Below are positions 34,609 to 45,103 of a DNA stretch of 64,000 nucleotides, one piece after another. The stretch's first letter is position 1, and every line of letters begins with the position of its first letter. This DNA comes from Aspergillus flavus. Taxonomy: Eukaryota; Ascomycota; Eurotiomycetes; Eurotiales; Aspergillaceae. Position numbers and translations under genes: made by a program. Where the stretch lies: the NCBI RefSeq assembly GCF_009017415.1, contig NC_092408.1:2232001-2296000 (forward strand), read 5' to 3'. The notes beneath the pieces are model-generated. The model searched no databases. It was not told the origin of the DNA and saw only the letters and a list, made by a program, of their open reading frames with translations.

Positions 34609-35737
34609 ATGACATTGCGCCCCGTGCTCTGCCGGGTAACCAACAGGACACCAACAGCCCGCTTTCTCTCCGCTACCGCATGCCGCGCAAGTTCCCTGCG
34701 AGTTCCTCTAGACATCCCTCCACCATTTCCAGTGACCAAATCCTGCCCAGAACCCAGTTGCTCATGCCCTACAACGCCGCCAATGCCCTATGGGCTCCCA
34801 ATTGATTATAACCAGCCGCTGAATGGGACAATGGTAGCTTACGCGCAGCAAATCCTCATCTGTACTGGGCAAAGAGATTGGACAAGTCGTATTGAAGATG
34901 ACGGGAAACGTCATACCTGGGGGCACCTAGTGAGAGGGCTGAAGCGTCTCTTGGGTCGGGGAGGACGCTATGCTGACGTAGGTAGCGGTCTGGGTCCAGC
35001 TATGTCTCCGGTAGGCACATTGCTAACAGATGAAGCCTTTCAACAACATTCTTGTCAGCAACTCTTCCTTTTCTCCATCCGCTGCTTCTACTAGTACACC
35101 TTCCACTGCGTCTGCATTTCTCTTTCCCAGCTTCAAATATTTCCCATCCATTCCGACCGAGATACTAGATTCCACGGACGCGGGGACCGACTTGTCTACC
35201 TTTGTACAGGCCTACCTTCTCCCCAAAAAGCTCAGTGCTATGTCAGAATCTCTCCCTGAAGTTAAAAAGGCTGAATTAACTCGGAAGCCGGAGCTGGAAT
35301 GCGAATTTGCGGATGTTGTGGACCTAGATCATTCTCCTGTCATCCTTATCTGCGGTCACGGTGGGCGTGACATGCGGTGCGGTATAATGGCGCCGGTGCT
35401 GGAGAACGAATTTCGAAGGGTACTTGGTGATAAAGGATTCACACTGGCAGGCAGTGGTGATCACACAATTGATAGCCCTGGACATGCTCACGTGGGCTTA
35501 ATTAGCCATGTAGGCGGCCACAAGTATGCAGGCAATGTGATCGTATATATCCCTCCGGGTATGAGGAAGAAGAGTTCTTCCTCCCCGCACTCTCTAGCCG
35601 GCAAGGGAATTTGGTACGGCCGTATAGAACCTAGGCATGTCCAGGGAATTGTGGAAGAGACTATCCTAGGTGGGAAAGTGGTAGCAGACCATTTCCGGGG
35701 TGGTATTGATCGAAGTGGAGATATTCTGCGATTGTAG
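34609..35737 (+). CDS. AIM32: Aim32-type sucrase/ferredoxin-like thioredoxin-fold protein, probably mitochondrial
   Basis: Two exons (34609-34977, 35030-35737; 52-base intron) encode 358 residues. The N-terminus MTLRPVLCRVTNRTPTARF is rich in Arg and Ser/Thr with no acidic residue, as in a mitochondrial presequence. The C-terminal half is the sucrase/ferredoxin-like domain: LICGHGGRDMRCG carries the paired cysteines, and HVGGHKYAGNVIVYIPPG carries the two histidines. These four residues are expected to hold a [2Fe-2S] cluster, as in yeast Aim32, which is linked to redox quality control in mitochondria. The first half has further cysteines (CPEPSCSCP). The exon 2 boundary places MKPFNNILVSNSSF in frame. 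An alternative nearby acceptor cannot be excluded. Confidence 0.9.
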
Positions 35738-37018
35738 TGCCTTGCCCACCTGACATTAAGCTTAGGCGTCTCATTGTATATATTTTATACTCGCCACAGT
35801 GTATCAACCTTGTCTGATATATCAACACAACCCAACGTTACTACCAAATAATTCAGACAGTTACGTCACTGGTCGTGGAGTGGAGGAGCTCAGGAACAAG
35901 TACATACTCCGTACATCGCTACCGAGCAAAAGATCTACGAGCACCCTAATAAGTTCAATATCCTATACTATCATCAGTTTCGTCCAATCGGAGAGCGGAG
36001 TTTAGACCTCATAACATAAACCACAATCTTGAGATCTAGAAGTATCCGGAATAAAAATCTTAAATTGAGCACATACATAGCAATATAGAAGGAGGGCGAA
36101 TGTTATCTGAGCCCTGTTACGTTCATGGATGAAGAAGGGTTCATCGTCTGTCTAAAGCGAGAGTCGAGACGATTATACTGGTCAGATTGCAATGTGTGAA
36201 CATACTCTTCGCCCCCTCTTATATATATATATAAATGACTTCTTCTTTCACGGGGGACTTGTATATTCACTATTACCGTAAGTCCCGTGTCCCCTCATTG
36301 CAGATGGCACTATATACATACTTTATAAGCATCTTTGGTCACGGAATCTCTGCAGTCAAAACTAATATTTTATACTCATCTAATACCCTATGCTGATGAG
36401 CATTGAAGTTATCAGAACAATGACAATCAGTGCAAACTTAGTCTTTTTTATGATTTATCCCGCGAATACATAGTATATATATTAGCTTAAGCAGCAGCTT
36501 GTTTATTGATGTTTCGTCTCCCTCTTTCTTTAATCATTGTCAAATCAACAATTACAATCAAGGCAAACTTTCCGATTCGGACGCAATAATATTCAACAAT
36601 CTGTTCTTGATATTCCTAAATATGAAAGAGCTGAATAAAAAGAGATCCCATTAGAATTTAGAATAAATGGGTGAGTTTAAGAATAAGTATGAGTTGAGAA
36701 TAGAAGATAGGGGTGAGTGAATCATCTGACTCACCCAGCTCACCCTGCTGAAGCAGCAACATCCAAGTAAGGCAGGAGTGAGCTGCTTGCAAATATCTGC
36801 ACAGTATTTATACATATACCTGCAGTAGTATCCCTATACTAGAGCCAAATGACGCTAGTCTGCATTAGGATTAGGGTACACCGACTGCCGTATGACCTCA
36901 ACCTTGGGTAGATTTGCTTGACTGTCTCATTTCGCGAGACCCACGTTGATATTCCGGTGACTCAATGGTATTATTCTCGAAATAACCTCTCCCATGGCAC
37001 AATGATGAGATAGTCACT
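35738..37018. promoter_or_regulatory. Intergenic: AIM32 3' flank and NAM2 promoter
   Basis: This 1.28 kb stretch is strongly AT-rich between 36000 and 36700. TACTCCGTA lies at 35905-35913. An inverted repeat, GGGTGAGT / ACTCACCC, at 36711-36736 contains TGACTCA at 36727-36733, a perfect CpcA/Gcn4-type word 286 bases before the NAM2 ATG. No gene is seen. Confidence 0.55.
36727..36733. promoter_or_regulatory. TGACTCA, possible CpcA/Gcn4 site upstream of NAM2
   Basis: Exact TGASTCA match set in the right arm of an inverted repeat (36711-36718 with 36729-36736). It is plausible because aminoacyl-tRNA synthetase genes are known cross-pathway-control targets. Confidence 0.4.
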
Positions 37019-40000
37019 ATGCTGTCTCTTTCTCGTCTACGATTGGGTCCGACTAGGACGTTCCTAGCACAAGCACGATGGAAGCACGGGTGCTGTTTAC
37101 CTTCAGTCCCTGCCTTAACCCGTTTCGCAACGACCGTAACACCAAAAGGCAACACCAGAAAACTTGACCTACCCGCAATTGACCGGAAATGGCAAGAAAA
37201 ATGGCACTCCAAAAAGTCGAATCTACCATCCATTGCCTCTGAGACGAAAGGTAACACGGAGAAGCCCAAGTCTTATATTCTGTCCATGTTTCCTTATCCG
37301 TCAGGAACGCTACACATGGGACACTTACGTGTGTATACAATATCTGATGTGCTTGCGCGATTCTATCGCATGCGCGGTCATGAAGTTCTCCACCCTATGG
37401 GGTGGGATGCTTTTGGGTTACCAGCGGAGAATGCGGCGATAGAGCGGGGAATTGATCCGGCGGAATGGACGAAGGACAATATTGCTAGGATGAAGGAACA
37501 ACTGCGGAGTATATCTACTTCCTTTGACTGGGACCGTGTGAGGCAAAAACATGATGCTTCGTGTCTAATTTATGCTAACATGCTGCTGTTGCAATACGTT
37601 AGGAACTTGCGACGTGTGCCCCGGAATTTTATGAACATACACAGCGGATATTTTTGATGCTCTATAAGAAAGGTTTAGCATATCAGGCGGAAGCTTTGGT
37701 CAATTATGATCCTGTGGATAAAACGGTCCTAGCAAACGAGCAGGTACACATTGTGACCGGCGTTTTACGTTTGCTTGATACTGACTGTGTGGTTAGGTCG
37801 ATGCCAACGGCTTCTCGTGGCGGTCCGGAGCAAAGGTCGAAAAGTTGAACTTAAAGCAGTGGTTCTTCCGTATAACTGACTTTAAGGAAGCTCTTTTGAA
37901 TGACCTGGATTCCTTAGCCGGTGGCTGGCCGGAGCGGGTGCTGTCCATGCAGCGCAACTGGCTGGGAAAATCGTACGGCGCAAAAGTCAAATTCCCTATT
38001 GCAGCGGAAGGAATTGGGTGCGGGAGTACGGAGATAGATGTCTTCACCACGCGGCCAGATACACTCTATGGAGTAGAATATCTTGCTTTGTCCCTAAACC
38101 ATCCCATCGTCTTAGCGGCTGCGGAGACAGATTCAAAGCTGCGTAAGTTTTTGGATGAGGCGGCCTCCCTTCCCCCTGACTCCAAGACAGGGTATAAATT
38201 GTCCACCGTGACTGCCTCTCATCCATTACATATCATTGATAGGGAGAGCCCTCACGTCGCTCGCCGGCTTCCTATATTTGCAGCCCCCTATGTTCTTAGC
38301 GATTACGGAGAGGGAGCAGTAATGGGAGTTCCAGGTCACGATTCTAGAGATCTGGCATTTTTCAAAGAGAATGTTCAACCTGAGTCCATACCTGTCGTAA
38401 TCGAACCACATCGTGCATCTGATGCCGAGTCCGGGGCTAGCGCCGGCCATCTCCCTGCCGGTGATATGAAAGCTTACACTCATGAGGGTTTCCTCAACTC
38501 GAGATGTTGGAAATACCAGGGCCTTCATTCCCGCGAGGCGGGTCAACAGATAATCAATGACCTCAGAGCCGTAGGCCATGGAGACACCGTGGAGCAATGG
38601 AGACTGAGAGACTGGTTGATCAGCAGGCAGCGCTATTGGGGTACCCCGATTCCCATCATTCACTGCGGGGATTGTGGCCCCGTGCCCGTGCCGGACGATC
38701 AGCTCCCAGTCAAGTTGCCTAAAATAGAAGGGGACTGGCTGAAAGGGAAGAGAGGGAATCCTCTGGAGTCGTCCGATGAGTGGGTTAACACTGAATGTCC
38801 GAGGTGTCAAGGTCCTGCGAAGCGGGATACGGATACCATGGATACCTTTGTCGATTCCTCATGGTATTTTCTCAGATTTCTAGATAGCGCCAACCGACGA
38901 CAGCCGTTTTCACCGTCATCTGCGCGACCAGTCGATGTTTATATCGGCGGTGTCGAGCACGCGATCTTGCACCTACTCTACGCCCGGTTCATCTACAAAT
39001 TCCTTGCTAAGTCCGGCTTGTTCCCGGAGATTGCTCATGTAGGTGATGTTTCGAGGCCGTTGGAGCCGTTCAAGACGCTCCTTTCCCAAGGTATGGTTCA
39101 TGGAAAGACGTACTCGGAGCCCTCTACAGGGAGATTCCTCCACCCTTCTGAAATGGACCTCTCTAGCCCCGATAAACCGGTCATCAAGGGCACTCAGATC
39201 ACTCCTAATGTGTCCTTTGAAAAAATGTCGAAGAGCAAGCACAATGGCGTGGACCCAACAGCCTGCGCCCTCAAGTACGGCGCTGATGCCACTCGTGCCC
39301 ACGTGCTGTTCTCCGCACCTGTCAGTGAAGTCCTTGAATGGGATGAAACAAAGATTGTGGGAGTCGAACGCTGGTTTGGCCGAGTTTGGAAGCTTGTGCA
39401 GGATGCGCAACAGACACTTGCTTCATCGTCATATACGTTCAATCCAGATGAACTGATGCTGTCCAACCACGCCACAGCCCTCCCCTACTCTCCACAGAAT
39501 CTCAGTGGAAATGACGCAGATGCTGTTCTCTTCACCCATAGAACTATTTTGTCCGTTACAAGTTGCATAGAAAATAACCCTTATGGGTTGAATACCGTTA
39601 TTTCTGACTTGACAAAACTAACCAATTCGTTAACCTCATCAACACCGTCGTCCCCACAGGTCCTCTACTTATGTATATCCTCACTACTTCGCCTTCTCGC
39701 ACCTATCGCACCAGCTCTGGCATCTGAGAGTTGGGAAACTCTCAACGAACCGATAATTGGCCGCTACCCGAAGAATGAATCCATAGACAATGCATATGAC
39801 GTGCCCCCAATTTTTGACTGTCCCTGGCCAACAGCCCTCTTGACCTCAGAGCAGACAGATGTACTGTCGGCGCGGGGTGGTCAGACCGTGGCAGTTCAGA
39901 TCAATGGCAAGTTGCGGTTCACCGTCACAGTCCCACGACAGCTGTCGCCCACGACGGATGAATCAAGCGAGCAGGATTTTATAATCAATCGCATCCTGGA

Positions 40001-40103
40001 AACCGACGAAGGACGTACTTGGTTGCGTGAGAAGAATGACTGGGAAAAACGGAGGCGCGTAATTGTCGTCAAGGGGGGTAAATTGGTTAATATTGTATTC
40101 TAA
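37019..40103 (+). CDS. NAM2: Mitochondrial leucyl-tRNA synthetase
   Basis: Three exons (37019-37537, 37603-37743, 37797-40103; introns 65 and 53 bases) encode 988 residues. The N-terminal 40 residues are Arg-rich without acidic residues, as in a mitochondrial presequence. The class-I synthetase motifs are present: HMGH at 99-102 within [19 protein letters not shown], and KMSKS at 696-700. The intervening editing domain (CP1) with [14 protein letters not shown] is present. The C-terminus ends [10 protein letters not shown]. The bacterial-type layout shows this is the mitochondrial and not the cytosolic enzyme. In yeast NAM2 the protein also helps splice group I introns; whether that holds here is unknown. 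Both introns are required by frame and by family sequence ([17 protein letters not shown] and [14 protein letters not shown]). Confidence 0.96.
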
Positions 40104-40934
40104 ACTGGAGTTATGCCCATTATATTACCAAGGTTCGCAATCGGCATGACCGTGTAGTCATAGACAATTATACATTAGAACTCAACACACATCACTATAT
40201 GCTTGGGGTGTCATGGATTATTCGGATAATCGTCGCACTCTGAAGAATGAGCGTCAAACATTCGGACCAGCGATATGAGAGGTAGTGCGGTGGGTGGGCA
40301 TGACTATACAATCTGTGCCGAAATATTGCTGTAACTGGAATTTTTCTCTTCATTCCTTTCTTCCACCCCCCCTCCCCCCTCCTCCCCACACTCTCTCTTT
40401 ACCTTTCCTTCCCATTTGATTCCAGCCCCCAACTGGAATTACTCTCTGATGGGAGAATTGGGGTCAAAGGCGCTTGTCCGCCCGTTGCATGGAGTGGCCG
40501 GATTGTGGTGGTACGAGTTGGGAACAGTGGAGACTCGAATGGACCTTCCCCTCATGACAATCGATGGCTGTCAAGTTCGACCCCCTGGACTGGCGAGTCT
40601 CAATACCGAAGGCTTCCACATTCGGGATCGAACTTGTACTGTACAAATGGGTAGAAGTACGGTCGATTCTCGGACCTAGAGCATCGTCGGGTCTGCGGTT
40701 CTTTTAGTTGCGATTATCGGATCTTGTCGATGCGGAGCGATGCGATCTCGCCAAGCATAACAAACAGTCAAAGCAAGCTTTCTAGTGACAGTGAACTGAG
40801 GGGAGCCTTGAGTATCTACTCCGTAAGTAACGTGGATCACCGAAGGGATGAATGACACCCCTTGCGGCAATTCAGGTCCACTGGATCATTTCAGGGAGAT
40901 TGAAGCCGTTCATCAACCATTATCGGCAATAAAA

Positions 40935-41139
40935 TGAGGGGAAGTACCCCTCACCATATTTATTAGCAAGGTTATCCTATGGTACTAACGTAGTAGGTAG
41001 CTAGGTTGGAGGGTACGTACTAGCGCCTAGCATATCTAATACTGTACCAGTGTACCAAGTAGTAACAACATACTACTCGTACAAAGTACGTTTCACTTGC
41101 ATGTTGACCAATAGGAAGAACTGACCCCTCATGAGGGGT
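40935..41139. repeat. Two AGGGG/CCCCT inverted repeats
   Basis: TGAGGGG and CCCCTCA face each other at 40935-40941 and 40947-40953. A perfect 16-base palindrome, ACCCCTCATGAGGGGT, lies at 41124-41139. AGGGG/CCCCT is the stress response element core in yeast and overlaps GC-rich zinc-finger sites in Aspergillus, so a regulatory role for aciA is possible. Confidence 0.6.
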
Positions 41140-41311
41140 AGAAAGCTAACCAGACTAAGAATAGCACGAGTGGTACCTACCTACCGGGTAGTTACTCCGA
41201 GTACCAACAAAATACCACCTAAGTTGGAGGTACCTGCGTAACAGTCCGTAGATGTACAGACCTTGGTACTACTATGGTACTACTATGGTACTACTACTAC
41301 TACTACTACTA
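40981..41311. repeat. GTAC-dense stretch ending in an ACT/TAC microsatellite
   Basis: By eye, GTAC occurs 14 times between 40981 and 41290, where just over one is expected. It often appears as GGTACC, GGTACT or CGTAC. The stretch ends in TATGGTAC repeats and about seven TAC units up to 41311. Confidence 0.7.
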
Positions 41312-41959
41312 ACTAGTAGTTGTCTGAACGTCTTCCCTCCTTATTGGCATGTCGATCCCAAATTAAGGAGTTTTACACCATAGTAGCGTAGTTGTTCGCT
41401 ACAATAAGCTGAAAGATCCTTCCTATATTCCATGCAAGTAAATAAGTATTGAATTTACGTATCTTTGAACGTATGTGTCTATGTATGTATCTACAAATAT
41501 CCAGTACTAGATATGAACCCCGCATGTTTACTTCTGTCTGTCCAACGCTTTGGAGTTTAGGGTAGACTAGGTTATGTTACATGGACATTATTTTCTATCT
41601 ACTATCGATACTATCCGATTTGAACCCCCTCTTACCAATCTGCTGATGGGATGCAAACTTTGACTAATGGATGATGTTCATATGTCCGTTCACCATGATT
41701 GAGGGAGTCCCGCGTGCGGAGAAGATTGCGCTCCTCGTTCCACTTGTTCTTTTCCACACCCTCCCATACGAATAATTATACGAGGTGCCGTGGTGTCCGC
41801 CGCGATCTACTGGCGGTGGGGTCGGAGTCCCATCCGGTCGCCTTGCTTTCAATCCATGAATGGGTGGACAAACGCAAGAAAAGATGAGGAGGGGAAAAAG
41901 GGAGGGGTCCCAAATGGAATGCTCCTCAACTGTAGGCGGGGGGAACCATCCTATACTGC

Positions 41960-41970
41960 TATATATTTAA
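41960..41970 (+). promoter_or_regulatory. TATA-like element of aciA
   Basis: TATATATTTAA lies about 60 bases before the likely 5'-UTR donor at 42028. It is the best TATA match upstream of aciA. Confidence 0.45.
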
Positions 41971-42027
41971 GTGAATCCCCCTTCATTCCATTTCATCAAC
42001 AAACAGCGTCTATCAAGTCTGGATTCG

Positions 42028-42237
42028 GTAAGTATACCTCCCCCAGTTCTAGATCCCATCCCATCCCATCTCATACTTTTCGTGGCATGTTCCACATTAT
42101 GCTTCCTGCATCAGTCCCCACCCCGCGCCGCCACAGCTTCACTTCATGCGATTTCTCCAACGTTAAAACATCATAGTCATTAACGATATGATGTCTGGGA
42201 ATTGATTTGAAATAGTCCACTGACCATCTGACTGTAG
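42028..42237 (+). other. Probable 5'-UTR intron of aciA
   Basis: A strong GTAAGT donor at 42028 and a CTGAC...CTGTAG branch/acceptor pair ending at 42237 bound 210 bases. Removal leaves a short ATG-free leader of about 60 bases before the aciA start. Confidence 0.5.
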
Positions 42238-42298
42238 CATTCATTTTCATTTTCACCGAGATCAATATCGTGGTATAATCAACTGAACACAATTCAAA

Positions 42299-43649
42299 AT
42301 GGTATTTATCCGCTCTTTCTCTGTTGTTGGTACGCGTACATTGACCGAGTTTCCAGGGTAAAATTCTTATGGTTCTCTATGACGTAAGTTCTCCATCAAA
42401 AGTGTATCAAAGAGCCCATGACATCGATAGCTGATTGTGAACCTTGATTCTAGGGTGGCGAGCACGCCAAGCAACAGCCCGGTCTCTTGGGTACCACCGA
42501 GAATGAGCTCGGATTGAGGAAGTGGTTAGAGGAACAGGGACACACTCTCGTCACTACCTCTGATAAGGAGGGTGAGAACTCCACCTTCGACAAGGAACTC
42601 GTTGACGCCGAAGTCATCATCACCACACCGTTCGTGAGCCCCGATACCGCACAGGAATTTCTGTTCTGAACCAATCGGCTAATCATGTGCTGTAGCTTCC
42701 ACCCCGGCTATCTTACCGCTGAGCGCCTGGCCAAGGCCAAAAACCTCAAGATCGCAGTCACTGCTGGTGTCGGATCGGATCACGTTGACCTGAACGCCGC
42801 CAACAAGACTAATGGCGGTATCACTGTCGCTGAAGTAACTGGCTGTAATGTCACCTCTGTTGCGGAACACGTTGTCATGACCATCCTTACTCTGGTCCGT
42901 AACTTTGTCCCCGCTCACGAGCAGATCACCCGCGGTGAGTGGGACGTTGCCGCTGTCGCTAAGAATGAATTCGATTTGGAGGGCAAGGTCGTCGGAACCG
43001 TTGCTGTCGGCCGTATTGGTGAGCGTGTCCTTCGTCGCCTCAAGCCATTTGACTGCAAGGAGCTTCTCTACTACGACTACCAGCCCCTTAGTCCCGAGGT
43101 TGAGAAGGAAATCGGCTGCCGTCGTGTTGACACCCTCGAGGAGATGCTTGCTCAGTGTGACGTTGTTACCATCAACTGCCCCCTGCACGAGAAGACCCGT
43201 GGCTTGTTCAACAAGGACCTGATCTCCAAGATGAAGAAGGGTAAGTAGTACCATGGCACAATTAACCGAGGCTTTCTAGACATTGACTAACCTTTTACCA
43301 AGGCTCATGGCTCGTTAACACTGCCCGTGGTGCTATTGTCGTTAAGGAGGATGTTGCTGAAGCTGTCAAGTCTGGCCACTTGAGAGGCTATGGTGGTGAT
43401 GTCTGGTATCCCCAGCCCGCCCCCAAGGACCACCCACTCCGCTACGTGCAGGGCCCATGGGGCGGTGGCAACGCCATGGTTCCTCACATGTCTGGTACCT
43501 CGATCGACGCACAGATCCGTTACGCTCAAGGCACCAAGGCTATTCTCGAGAGCTACTTCTCTGGCCGTCATGACTACAAGAACGAGGATCTCATTGTTCG
43601 CGGCGGTGATTACGTTACTAAGGCCTACGGCCAGAGGAACAAGGCTTAG
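42299..43649 (+). CDS. aciA: NAD-dependent formate dehydrogenase (AciA)
   Basis: Five coding exons (42299-42301, 42357-42383, 42454-42629, 42696-43240, 43303-43649) encode 365 residues, the standard fungal length. It oxidises formate to CO2 with NAD+. The start reads [20 protein letters not shown], and the first intron directly follows the ATG. Landmarks are [19 protein letters not shown], the Rossmann motif [12 protein letters not shown] (Ala at the first Gly, as in many FDHs), YYDYQPL with the NAD-selecting Asp, NTARGAIV with the catalytic Arg, and PHMSGTS with the catalytic His. The Aspergillus nidulans orthologue, aciA, is acetate-inducible. Intron 3 uses a GTTCGT donor. No mitochondrial presequence is encoded, so the enzyme should be cytosolic. 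Confidence 0.94.
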
Positions 43650-44592
43650 GTCTCTCCAATCACTTTGTAATGAGCGGGTTAGAATGTTTTCTTGGCGCAT
43701 GCTTCTGGTCTGAACAGCCCTTAAAGGAGCAGGGCGATGTTTACTTATGATACCTAAAATTCATATTGTCTTGTTCTTACCTATAATTGGCATAGAAAAT
43801 CTCGGATAAATCATTAAGTTTCTTGCTGCAGAACCGTGTAATAGGGAGTGCAAGTCTTGTCTAATCGCCCACAGACGGAGATAAGTACTTTGTTGATCCT
43901 TGTGGGGACTGCAGATCATCTGAAGCTTGATTTAACCAACCAGAGACCAGGATAATTACTTACCGCTGCTAAGTTAGTAGTAGTACCCGTACTCCGTACA
44001 TATCAAGGCTAAGGTGCCCAGGCATCCATGGAAAGTGTGTACTGAACCTCGGTCAAGAACCGTAAACCGTGGAGCTTATCAATTTTTGTTAGAAGATGGA
44101 TATATTATTCGGCTGGTAATGTATGTACTCTACCAACCATATCCAATGATGACTTGCACAATTGGCTATAGCTTGTACTGAGCACCGGCTCGGGTGGATA
44201 AGAATGGCTTGAGAGTGTCTTGGAGTGCTATTCTCTTCTCTTCGCTCACCATGTAGCATCAGTGGTACCTACTACGGAGTACGTACATATGATGGGCCAC
44301 CGATGGTCTGGCGCGGCGTCATTGGGATGGATCTGCGGCCCATATAAGGCCTTATCTCCAGTTGTATTGCGAATGACGTTCCCTTGGCAGGGCATGCTGA
44401 TTACTAGTTCCCGCCAGGCCCAGGGAAGTGTCGTTTACAAGGTTAGCTTATGGTCTGGAATCAAACTGTCACGCGATGTAGAAAGGGTACGTTGGAGATG
44501 ATAGTTGATGCAACGGACATGGTCGCAGGTATTGCTCTTGTTTGAACCGTCCCAGACGCCAGACGGACCCGTAAATGTCTACGAAAGGAATA
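43650..44592. other. Intergenic: convergent 3' ends of aciA and the small membrane-protein gene
   Basis: This 943-base stretch lies between stop codons. TACTCCGTA occurs at 43990-43998 and TACGGAGTA at 44273-44281, the latter within a GTAC-rich stretch. No gene is seen. Confidence 0.55.
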
Positions 44593-45103
44593 TCAATGTC
44601 CTCTTGGACCTTGTCGACCATCTTCCTCTTCATCACTGTCGTCCATAAACCCTTCTTCCAGCTCACGACTAAGTCGGCTTTCCGGTTCGGCAACAGTACT
44701 GCGCCGTCGTTCTAGGGCCTCCCTTCGTGCAGGATCCATATCCATCCCGACCATTATCTCTCCTTCCTCGTCAAAGATACTAATGTTATCATGTTGGTCG
44801 TCAAACCGTGCTTGTTGTCGCCATGCTGCCGGTAGGAATAAACGCATCATTGCGTCAGCCACACGGTCCCGTAGTGTAGAGGTATGTGCAGATATGGTGT
44901 GTAAGGGAAGATATTGCGAATATCGTTGGTGATAGCGACGGAAGAAAGGGATTATAAGAAACGACAGAAGCAGGTAGAGCGCTAGGGAGATGGCAGCTGG
45001 GATGACGATGGTCTAGACGATAGTGATGGGTTTAGATGAGTACATTTCATCACGAATTGATGAGAAGCGAAAATACCTTGGCGAAGCTTGATGCTGAGCC
45101 CAT
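44593..45103 (-). CDS. Small single-span membrane protein with acidic tail, function unknown
   Basis: Two exons (45103-45077 and 45012-44593, 64-base intron) encode 148 residues. The start MGSASSFAK is followed across the intron by one clear membrane helix (TIVIPAAISLALYLLLSFL), then basic residues (FFRRYHQRYSQYL), then an amphipathic stretch (DRVADAMMRLFLPAAWRQQ). The tail is strongly acidic, with SRELEEGFMDDSDEEEDG. The basic residues after the helix suggest an exoplasmic N-terminus and a cytosolic tail, but this is inference. I do not recognise the family. Frame continuity, a GTATTT donor and a CTAG acceptor, and the sensible topology support a real gene. The last six residues could change if a small 3' intron exists. 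It is divergent from sepA. Confidence 0.68.

Larger units (their letters stand above)
40104..42298. promoter_or_regulatory. Long intergenic region: NAM2 3' flank and aciA promoter with repeats and palindromes
   Basis: At 2.2 kb this is the longest gap. From the left it holds TACTCCGTA at 40817-40825, paired AGGGG/CCCCT inverted repeats (40935-40953 and 41124-41139), a GTAC-dense stretch (40981-41290) that ends in an ACT/TAC microsatellite, and a TATA-like run (41960-41970). A probable 5'-UTR intron of aciA follows (42028-42237). I found no protein gene; the open frames at 40416-40679 and 41790-42176 lack any support. Confidence 0.6.

Noticed and set aside
40614..40650. GTTCGATCCCGAA-like word on the minus strand
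   Set aside because: It has a T-loop-like core only. No acceptor stem or cloverleaf can be drawn.
42679..43254. 191-codon minus-strand open frame inside aciA
   Set aside because: It is the exact antisense of formate dehydrogenase exon 4, which is strongly supported. Codon-biased genes often leave such mirror frames.
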